A model generated the notes under the pieces. It was not told the DNA's origin and did not search any database. It was given only the letters and a program-made list of their open reading frames with translations. Shown here one piece after another: positions 57,801 to 64,000 of a stretch of 64,000 nt of DNA. Both the position numbers and the translations under genes were made by a program. The stretch's first letter is position 1; each line of letters begins with the position of its first letter. The DNA is taken from positions 5,065,644 through 5,129,643 of the forward strand of contig NZ_CP035490.1 of NCBI RefSeq assembly GCF_004135205.1, in the 5' to 3' direction. This DNA is from Hahella sp. KA22 (GTDB lineage Bacteria > Pseudomonadota > Gammaproteobacteria > Pseudomonadales > Oleiphilaceae).

Positions 57801-60800
57801 ATGGCGGTCGCTGCTAAAGATCGACCGCCCCATCAGCGCAAACGCCAACTTCTTTGAGTCAGGGGGTCACTCCTTGTTAGCCGTTCGCTTGGCCACACTC
57901 ATTCGGGAGACTTTTTCTGTCGAGGTCACGATCAAAGACCTGTTCAACACACCGCATCTGTCTGAGATCGCCGCATTAATTGAGCAAAGCGTCCCAACTG
58001 CACTTAAGGCTCCCGCCATTACGCCGAGAGATCCGCAGATCACGGAGATTCCGCTGTCCTATGCGCAACAGCGCTTATGGTTTATTGACCAGATGGAAGG
58101 CGGCAGCGCGCACTACAATATGCCCGGCGCGTTACTGCTGGAAGGTCGCTTGAATCTAACCGCATTAAACCACGCCTTATCCACGATCATTCAGCGACAC
58201 GAGAGTCTGCGCACCTGTTTCACCACGGTCGATGGCCATGCCCATCAGCACGTGCTGCCGCCCCCCGCCGACTGGGCTCTCAATGTGGTGGACCTACACG
58301 ACTTGGGAGGCGAAGCATTAGATCAAGCCATTCAACAACTTCAACTGGACGAAGCCTCCGCCCCCTTCGACTTAAGCCGAGACTATCTGCTGCGCGGACG
58401 ATTGCTACGGCTTGCCGATCAGCGCGCCTTGTTATTGCTGACCATGCACCATATCGCTTCCGATGGCTGGTCAATCGGCGTATTGGTCCGTGAGCTGAAC
58501 GCCTTGTATACGGCGTTCACTCAGGGCCAATCCAATCCCCTGCCCCCGTTAGTCGTCCAATATGCGGACTACGCCCTGTGGCAACGGAACTATTTGCAGG
58601 GCGAGCCGCTGGAGCAGCAGGTGGCGTACTGGCGAGACCAGCTGCAGGGGCTGCCGGAGGTGCATCAGTTACCCCTGGATCACCCGCGTCCGTCGGTGCA
58701 GACCTTTGACGGGGCCGCTTATCACTGTGTCATCGGCAAAGCCCTCAGTGACGCATTTAAGCGCTATTGCGTCAGCCGGGGCGCCACGTTGTTTATGGGG
58801 TTGCATGCAGCGTTTTCCGTGTTGTTGAGCCGCTATAGCGGCGAAACGGATATAGTGGTCGGTTCCCCCGTCGCCAATCGCGAGCAGGCGGAAGTCGCTT
58901 CGCTCATCGGCTTCTTTGTGAATACACTGGTTCTGCGTGCGGGTCTGTCTGAGAACCCGACCTTCGACGCATTGCTCCAGCAGTGCAGGCAAACGCCGTT
59001 GGAGGCCTACGCCCATCAACAGGTTCCCTTTGAGCAGCTGGTCGAAGCGCTACAGCCCGCTCGACATCTCAGCCATCACCCATTATTTCAGGTGATGCTC
59101 GCCCTGCAAAACAACCAGCAAGAGACCCTGTCCCTGCCCGAACTGACGCTATCGATGCAAACGCCTGAATTCACGATAGCCAAGTTTGACCTGACCTTGA
59201 ATGTAGCAGAAGACGCAGAAGGCCTGACACTGGATTGGGAATACAACAAACAGCTGTTCGAAACCGCGACCATTCAGCGTATGGCGGGTCATCTCAATCA
59301 ACTGCTCACGGAAATCGTCGCCAGACCGGATCAATCGATCAACGCCTACTCCTTGCTTACCCAGCAGGAGACTCAGCAACTGCTTGTGGACTGGAACCAA
59401 ACCGCCGCGCCCTACCCGGCCAACCAATGTATCCACGAGTTGTTTGAAGCCCAGACGGCGAAAACCCCGAATGCGGCGGCGGTCCTGTTTGAAGAGGACG
59501 CGTTGACCTATGGCGAACTCAATCGACGCGCTAATCAGCTGGCCCATTACTTAATCGAACAAGGGGTAAAACCCGACACACTGGTGGGGCTTTGCGTGGA
59601 GCGCAGCCTGGAGATGATTATAGGGCTACTGGGCATCTTGAAAGCCGGCGGCGCTTATGTGCCGCTGGACCCCAGCTATCCCATGGAACGACTGGACTAC
59701 ATGATCGAAGACAGCGGCATTGAACTAGTCGTGACTCAAACCACGCTGAACGGATCTATTCCTCCTCTGGCGAGCCTCTCCTCTATTTGCCTGGACGCCG
59801 AAAATCACCAGCAATTACTCTCCAGGCATTCTGATAAGAATATTGCTAAAGGCCGCCTGCAACTGACTTCGCAGCACTTGGCTTATGTGATTTACACCTC
59901 GGGTTCGACCGGCAGGCCGAAAGGGGTGCTTACCCCTCATCAAGGAGTAACACGTTTAGTCATCGGCAATAGCTATGCGCCATTAAGCAATAGAACCGTC
60001 ATGGGCCAGTGCGCGACGATTACATTTGATGCAGCTACGTTTGAGGTCTGGGGGGCTTTACTTAATGGCGGAAGACTGGTCCTCTATCCTCAGCCAGTCA
60101 TAGACATTCTGCAACTCCATGAGTTTATACACAACAACCATATCAACACTATATGGCTAACCTCTGGCTTATTTGATCAGTTCGCTACAGATACACCCAA
60201 GCTCAATTCCCTGAAATACATTCTAACGGGAGGAGATATAGTTTCGCCTCATACAGTTTCCAAGCTGTACTCCACGAACCCAGACTTAATAATTATTAAT
60301 GGCTATGGCCCAACTGAAAATACAACCTTTACTTGCTGCTTTACAACTTCCCCCAGCCTCGGTGTAAATAGGTCTGTTCCTATTGGTCGACCCATTAAAA
60401 ATTCAACCGTTTATGTATTATCACCGAATCAGTCACTACAACCCATTGGGGTAGCCGGTGAACTCTACATTGGCGGCGCGGGGCTCGCTCGCGGCTACTT
60501 GAACCGTCCCGACCTCACCGCAGAGAAGTTCATCCCAAACCCTTTCAACGACGATCCCAATGACCGTTTGTACCGCACCGGGGATCTGGTTCGCTGGCTG
60601 CCGGATGGAAACCTGGAGTTCCTGGGCCGGATTGATCATCAGGTCAAAATTCGCGGCTTTCGCATTGAGCTCGGGGAAATCGAGGCGGTTTTACTACAGC
60701 ATGAGGCCATTAGGGAAGCCGTTGTGGTTGCTCGCGAAGACCGAGACGATAAACGTCTGGTGGCGTACGTCGTGACAGCCGCAGATAAGACGACTTCGAA

Positions 60801-63800
60801 TGCCTTTGTCTTGATTGAGGATCTAAGGCAGACCATAAAACAGCAATTGCCGGACTATATGACGCCCTCAGCGTTTGTAACGTTGGACTCATTCCCGCTA
60901 ACCCCCAACGGCAAAGTCGATCGCAACGCCCTGCCAGCCCCGGACTATACGCCTCAAGTTGACTACATCGCACCGACGTCGCCCATTGAGACGCAGCTTG
61001 GCGCGATCTGGCGAGAAGTGCTGGGACTTGACCAAGTGAGCGTTGACGCAAACTTCTTTACCGTGGGCGGGGATTCCATAAAAGCCATGCAGGTGGCCTC
61101 CAGAGCACAACGAGCAGGCCTGGCGTTAACCACCCGTCAGCAGTTTACGCACCAGACCATTGCTGAACTCGCCTTGCAGGTGACGGCCAAAGTCGAAGCC
61201 GATGCGCCTCAGAAAGACAGCGAAGGAGCGCAGACCTTATTGCCCATACAGCAACACTTTCTCGCAACGCAGCCCATTGGCGCGCAACACTTTAACCAGG
61301 CCGTTCGCGTATCCTTACCCGCTGGCGTGACAGAAGAGTCCTTGCACCAAGCTCTGGCGGCGATAGTAGCGCGTCATGACGTATTGCGTCTGGCCTTCCA
61401 ACAACAGGCTCCACACTGGCGCGCCAGCTACCGGTCTATCGCTCCCGAAGCGATAGCCAAAACGATACAGCGTCTGAGCCTGCCTCCCATGGCGGAGGAC
61501 GCCCGGCGGCGGCAGATCATCGAGAAGGCGAACCCGTTACAAGCCAGTTTTGATCTGGCGCAACCGCCGCTAATCCGCTGGCTCTGGGTTTACGATGAGG
61601 CGACAGCCGCCAGCGAACTTATTTGGATCATGCATCACCTGATTGTGGACGGCGTGTCATGGCGGATTTTGCTCCAGGACTTGCAACAGGCGCTTGAGCA
61701 ATACGCCGCCTCCGCCACTATCACGTTGGCGCCCAAAACCAGCAGCTACCAAGCCTGGGCCGAACAACTGGAGGCGTACAGCGAGACATCCGCCTGCCAG
61801 CAAACCGCCAGTTATTGGCGACAGACGCTAAGTCAGCCCGCGCCGGACTTACCGGCCCGCCCCTTGTCGTCGACCGATAGCCTGGATTACCAGCAGACGG
61901 CTTATCACTCCCTGCAACTCAGCGAGACCTTGACTCAGCAACTGCTGCAGCAAAGCAACGCCTGTTATCACACCCAGATCAACGACCTGTTATTGACCGC
62001 TTTATTATTAGCCGTCACCGACTGGACCGGCGGCGACAGTTTACGCGTTGATCTGGAAGGACACGGGCGCGAGACGTTGTTTGAAGAGATTAACCTGAGT
62101 GAAACCGTCGGCTGGTTCACCTCTGTTTTCCCGGTGCATTTACGCAAGGCGACCAATGCATCCGCAGACTCTGCAGAGTTAGGCGAGCACATTAAGGCGG
62201 TGAAGGAACAGCTGCGACAGATACCGAACAAGGGCATTGATTATGGAGTGTTGCAACGCTTTCAATCGGACGCTTTGCCCGAGCATCAGCCCTCTGCCGT
62301 GGTCTTCAATTATTTAGGTCAGTTTGATCAAACCAACGCACTTCAGCTGTCCATGGCCGACACAGGGGAAAGCGCTGGTCCAAGACTGCAACGCGAACAC
62401 CTCCTGGGCTTCAATTGCCTGGTGGCTTCCGGGCAATGGCGACTCACTCTGGACTATCACTCCGGGCAATTCGCCGCTGAGCAAATCGCCCAACTGGCGG
62501 ACCGCTACCGCTTTTACTTAACCGAGATCATTCGCCATTGCGCCCACTCCGCGGGAAGCCATACGCCTTCAGACTTTCCTCTGGTTAAATTATCTCAACG
62601 CCAGCTCGACCGGTTACAGCAGGACTATCCCACATTAGAGGATCTCTACCCCAGCACGCCGATGCAGCAAGGGATGTTGTTCCACACCGAGCTAAGCGGG
62701 GACACGGGGGTGTATATGACCCGGCTGGGAATCATGCTGCGCCAGCTTGACCCGCTCCTGTTTCAACAGTGCTGGCGAAGCCTGATAGCGCGCCATGCCA
62801 TCCTGCGAACCGCCTTTGCCTCGGTAGAAGGACAAGAGCCGCTGCAGCTTGTTCAATCCCAGGCGGAAGCGCCCTGGCGGCGGCTGGACTGGCGTCCATT
62901 AAGTGAGACGGAGCAACAGGCGACCCTGCAGGCGCTACTGGAAGAGACGCCGCATTATGACCTGCGACGGGCGCCGCTCATGGATTTTACCCTGGCGCAA
63001 ACGGGCGACTCCGATTATTGGTTTGTCTGGCGTCACCATCATGCTTTGCTGGATGGCTGGTGTTTGCCGATCCTGTTTAAAGAACTGCTCACGCTCTATC
63101 AACACGGAGCGAATCAACAGTCCCTCCCGTTACCCGCTGTCGCGCCTTTCCGAGAGTATATCGCCTGGTTGCAACAGCAAAGCTCCACGCAGGCGGAAGA
63201 CTATTGGCGCGCCTATTTAGCCGGATTTAACGCGCCAACGGCGCTGCCCGGCGCCCGTCCGTCGATCGCCACCGCGGATGCACAGCCGCAACAGGAAGCA
63301 GGCCTGACTCTCTCAGCGACGCTCACCACGCAGCTTCAGCAATTGGCCCAGAGCCAGCAGGTGACGCTCAATAGCGTCGTGCAAGCCGCATGGGGACTGT
63401 TGCTCAGCCGCTATAGCGGCGAGCAGGATGTGGTGTTTGGCGGCACGCGCTCAGGACGCCCGGAGGCGCTGCCCGGCGCAGAGTTCATGGTGGGACTGTT
63501 TATCAACAGCGTCCCCATGCGGCTACAGCTGACAGGTAACCTCTCTATCGCCGATTGCCTGCAACAATTACATAAGGCCCAAGCCTCACACGACCATTAC
63601 AGCTACGCACCATTAGTGGATATTCAACACTGGAGCGAGATCGGCGGCGGCCGTCATTTATTCGAATCACTGCTTGTATTTGAAAACTACCCGCTGGACG
63701 CCTCATTAACGGAATCTACCTCTTCCTCCGATCGATTCGTCATAGCACAGGTTATCGCAAACGAGCAGACGAACTATCCTCTGAGCCTGTCTATAGTTCC

Positions 63801-64000
63801 CGATGACCGGCTGCACTTTAAATTGCTGTATCAACCACAGCGCTTCGCTGAGGACAGCATTCGTCGGCTGCTGACACATTTACAGCAACTTCTCATCGCT
63901 ATGACTCGGGCAGAAGCGTCATCCGCGATGAGCGGATTAAATATGCTGACCGAGCAGGAAACCCGACAACTGCTCATTGACTGGAACCAAACCGCCGCGC
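54847..64000 (+). CDS. Non-ribosomal peptide synthetase, modules C-A-T / C-A-T-E / C-(A...), runs off right edge
   Basis: One open frame of at least 3051 codons. Domains by residue: C1 about 13-435 (HHILIDG at 143-149); A1 about 445-955 (SGSTGKPKG from 623, Lys953 in NGKVDR); T1 with Ser1009 in GGHSL; C2 about 1065-1495 (HHIASDG from 1201); A2 about 1505-2025; T2 with Ser2077 in GGDSI, the form found before E domains; E about 2130-2570 (HHLIVDG from 2263, NYLGQF near 2488); C3 about 2600-3030 (STPMQQGMLFH, HHALLDG from 2731), as expected for a condensation domain that accepts a D-residue. A third A domain starts at the edge. Specificity pockets read by hand against GrsA are DAWTIAAVC(K) for A1, predicted Phe, and DAFWLGGTF(K) for A2, predicted Val, so the E domain should yield D-Val. 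A module 1 with its own C domain suggests an acyl starter or an upstream partner. A1 has ARCYL where the motif is ARGYL. Product unknown. Confidence 0.93.
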   Translation, partial: MSISNQDKEKWISLHPSQEEVYFDQLMHPESAHYNIGGYFKIKGGLNIEKFREAIKKSIHSIGLFGIEFDFSGETLRQNFDSYNRNDEISYFDLSKEENPSLAAENWVKNYFSTPFDLNQKYLYENTLLKISDSSHWWVNKSHHILIDGLGYINYGKIVSESYSNLIHDESLEWLKRTPSYQKCINSSKSYFLSEKYQKDRLYWIDQFKSFPSPSLTQKYALGSHKSEHYSLELPTDNAVHIKRLERTFNASLLKLTVAALSIYFSRVNSVDTLTFGLPVHNRRNKEERLTVGMMTGVIPFKASISPEMTLSELIKGISQKLRKSYRHQRYPISHLKRDLKKITSNTGEIFDVLINHEAFNLDLHFDGLKSSFEHLSSDDEMTPLQIRWCDYGANQPLQLKLSYRTDYFSKDEAALLADRIVHMLLSFEQFHDQSIDLIPILTHQETQQLLIDWNQTAAPYPANQCIHELFEAQAVKSPHAVAVVFENDALTYGELNLRANQLAHYLIEQGVKPDTLTGLCVERSLEMIIGLLGILKAGGAYVPLDPSYPMERLGYMIEDSGVELVVTQTALKRSIPPLANISSICLDAEDHQQLLSLCSDRNIAKNRLQLTSQHLAYVIYTSGSTGKPKGVCLEHRGLVNLALAQQSLFDVTAFSRVLQFASLSFDAATWEWCMALIAGASLHMHRQETIASAEALSAVVERQQLTHATLPPAMLAVLDIDQWKSVKHLIVAGDSCPLSLARQWKVNRSFYNAYGPSEATVCCSTYSLAELSTALSIGSPIANTQLYVLSPNQSLQPIGVTGELYIGGAGLARCYLNRPDLTAEKFIPNPFNDDPNDRLYRTGDLARWLPDGNLEFLGRIDHQVKIRGFRIELGEIEAVLLQHEAIREAVVVAREDRDDKRLVAYVVAVADKTASNSLIDELRQIIKQQLPDYMTPAAFVTLDSLPLTPNGKVDRNALPAPDYAASADEFVAPATPTECKLAGIWRSLLKIDRPISANANFFESGGHSLLAVRLATLIRETFSVEVTIKDLFNTPHLSEIAALIEQSVPTALKAPAITPRDPQITEIPLSYAQQRLWFIDQMEGGSAHYNMPGALLLEGRLNLTALNHALSTIIQRHESLRTCFTTVDGHAHQHVLPPPADWALNVVDLHDLGGEALDQAIQQLQLDEASAPFDLSRDYLLRGRLLRLADQRALLLLTMHHIASDGWSIGVLVRELNALYTAFTQGQSNPLPPLVVQYADYALWQRNYLQGEPLEQQVAYWRDQLQGLPEVHQLPLDHPRPSVQTFDGAAYHCVIGKALSDAFKRYCVSRGATLFMGLHAAFSVLLSRYSGETDIVVGSPVANREQAEVASLIGFFVNTLVLRAGLSENPTFDALLQQCRQTPLEAYAHQQVPFEQLVEALQPARHLSHHPLFQVMLALQNNQQETLSLPELTLSMQTPEFTIAKFDLTLNVAEDAEGLTLDWEYNKQLFETATIQRMAGHLNQLLTEIVARPDQSINAYSLLTQQETQQLLVDWNQTAAPYPANQCIHELFEAQTAKTPNAAAVLFEEDALTYGELNRRANQLAHYLIEQGVKPDTLVGLCVERSLEMIIGLLGILKAGGAYVPLDPSYPMERLDYMIEDSGIELVVTQTTLNGSIPPLASLSSICLDAENHQQLLSRHSDKNIAKGRLQLTSQHLAYVIYTSGSTGRPKGVLTPHQGVTRLVIGNSYAPLSNRTVMGQCATITFDAATFEVWGALLNGGRLVLYPQPVIDILQLHEFIHNNHINTIWLTSGLFDQFATDTPKLNSLKYILTGGDIVSPHTVSKLYSTNPDLIIINGYGPTENTTFTCCFTTSPSLGVNRSVPIGRPIKNSTVYVLSPNQSLQPIGVAGELYIGGAGLARGYLNRPDLTAEKFIPNPFNDDPNDRLYRTGDLVRWLPDGNLEFLGRIDHQVKIRGFRIELGEIEAVLLQHEAIREAVVVAREDRDDKRLVAYVVTAADKTTSNAFVLIEDLRQTIKQQLPDYMTPSAFVTLDSFPLTPNGKVDRNALPAPDYTPQVDYIAPTSPIETQLGAIWREVLGLDQVSVDANFFTVGGDSIKAMQVASRAQRAGLALTTRQQFTHQTIAELALQVTAKVEADAPQKDSEGAQTLLPIQQHFLATQPIGAQHFNQAVRVSLPAGVTEESLHQALAAIVARHDVLRLAFQQQAPHWRASYRSIAPEAIAKTIQRLSLPPMAEDARRRQIIEKANPLQASFDLAQPPLIRWLWVYDEATAASELIWIMHHLIVDGVSWRILLQDLQQALEQYAASATITLAPKTSSYQAWAEQLEAYSETSACQQTASYWRQTLSQPAPDLPARPLSSTDSLDYQQTAYHSLQLSETLTQQLLQQSNACYHTQINDLLLTALLLAVTDWTGGDSLRVDLEGHGRETLFEEINLSETVGWFTSVFPVHLRKATNASADSAELGEHIKAVKEQLRQIPNKGIDYGVLQRFQSDALPEHQPSAVVFNYLGQFDQTNALQLSMADTGESAGPRLQREHLLGFNCLVASGQWRLTLDYHSGQFAAEQIAQLADRYRFYLTEIIRHCAHSAGSHTPSDFPLVKLSQRQLDRLQQDYPTLEDLYPSTPMQQGMLFHTELSGDTGVYMTRLGIMLRQLDPLLFQQCWRSLIARHAILRTAFASVEGQEPLQLVQSQAEAPWRRLDWRPLSETEQQATLQALLEETPHYDLRRAPLMDFTLAQTGDSDYWFVWRHHHALLDGWCLPILFKELLTLYQHGANQQSLPLPAVAPFREYIAWLQQQSSTQAEDYWRAYLAGFNAPTALPGARPSIATADAQPQQEAGLTLSATLTTQLQQLAQSQQVTLNSVVQAAWGLLLSRYSGEQDVVFGGTRSGRPEALPGAEFMVGLFINSVPMRLQLTGNLSIADCLQQLHKAQASHDHYSYAPLVDIQHWSEIGGGRHLFESLLVFENYPLDASLTESTSSSDRFVIAQVIANEQTNYPLSLSIVPDDRLHFKLLYQPQRFAEDSIRRLLTHLQQLLIAMTRAEASSAMSGLNMLTEQETRQLLIDWNQTAA
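56194..56740 (+). repeat. Intermodule repeat, copy 1 (start of A1)
   Basis: Starts with CTGCTCATTGACTGGAACCA and runs to the A3 motif of A1. It is highly similar to 59380-59927 at the start of A2 (offset 3186 bases, then small differences). Its first 31 bases are identical to the last 31 bases of the window (63970-64000), where a third copy begins. Confidence 0.85.
57301..57570 (+). repeat. Near-identical A-domain block, copy 1 (A1 C-terminal subdomain)
   Basis: Starting CGTCCCGACCTCACC, this 270-base block recurs at 60505-60774 with only two mismatches seen by eye (CTCGCTC versus CTGGTTC near 57382). It covers the A6-A9 region from NRPDLTAEKF to VAYVV. Confidence 0.88.
59380..59927 (+). repeat. 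Intermodule repeat, copy 2 (start of A2)
   Basis: Counterpart of 56194-56740. It encodes the segment from LLVDWNQTAAPYPANQ through the phosphate-binding SGSTG of A2, with scattered synonymous and a few replacement differences. Confidence 0.85.
60505..60774 (+). repeat. Near-identical A-domain block, copy 2 (A2 C-terminal subdomain)
   Basis: Counterpart of 57301-57570, offset exactly 3204 bases. The substrate-binding cores between the repeat pairs (about 56745-57200 and 59930-60410) are not similar at the DNA level. Confidence 0.88.
63970..64000 (+). repeat. Intermodule repeat, copy 3 (start of A3, cut by window edge)
   Basis: All 31 visible bases are identical to 56194-56224, indicating that module 3 uses the same A-domain N-terminal sequence. 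Confidence 0.8.

Overview
The window looks like the chromosome of a marine, polarly flagellated gammaproteobacterium. Gene content and protein sequences are most consistent with Hahella (Hahellaceae, Oceanospirillales) or a close relative; that identification is inference from resemblance, not a database result. Both ends cut genes: a yfgM-like gene on the left and a very large NRPS gene on the right.

Layout. (1) 1-10.1 kb, minus strand: a conserved housekeeping string running trmJ, cysE, iscR, iscS, ndk, rlmN, pilF/pilW, rodZ, ispG, hisS, yfgM. It covers Fe-S control, tRNA/rRNA modification, type IV pilus assembly, cell shape, isoprenoids and translocation. The iscU-iscA-hscBA-fdx block that normally separates iscS from ndk is missing, and IscS lacks its C-terminal tail. 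(2) 10.3-17 kb: a suhB-family gene that has lost its catalytic residues, then queA-tgt-yajC-secD-secF on the minus strand and a tRNA-Leu(CAA). (3) 17.5-29.8 kb, minus strand: flgBCDEFGHIJKL behind a near-perfect sigma-54 promoter. FlgE and FlgK are both enlarged by what looks like the same inserted domain. (4) 30-54.3 kb: mixed single genes and small operons. These include a YdjA-type nitroreductase, a membrane class III nucleotide cyclase, an MFS exporter, queF, the yadGH ABC exporter, two lipoproteins, a degenerate HD-GYP protein, a Fur-box-preceded ferric iron importer lacking its ATPase gene, an acyl-CoA ligase, a TrpXYZ-like ABC importer, a split FIST sensor next to a PAS-GGDEF-EAL protein, a PLP ammonia-lyase-like enzyme and sseA. 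(5) 54.3-64 kb: an AT-rich region, then one uninterrupted NRPS reading frame of more than 3051 codons with domains C-A-T-C-A-T-E-C-(A...). Specificity codes read by hand predict Phe for A1 and Val for A2, with the Val converted to D-Val by the E domain.

How the genes relate. queA, tgt and queF cover three steps of queuosine synthesis. The nucleotide cyclase, GGDEF-EAL protein and HD-GYP protein form a second-messenger-rich neighbourhood beside the flagellar genes. In the NRPS, modules 1 and 2 share nearly identical DNA around their adenylation domains but have unrelated substrate-binding cores, a mosaic pattern expected of subdomain exchange. Its first condensation domain is AT-rich, unlike the rest of the gene.
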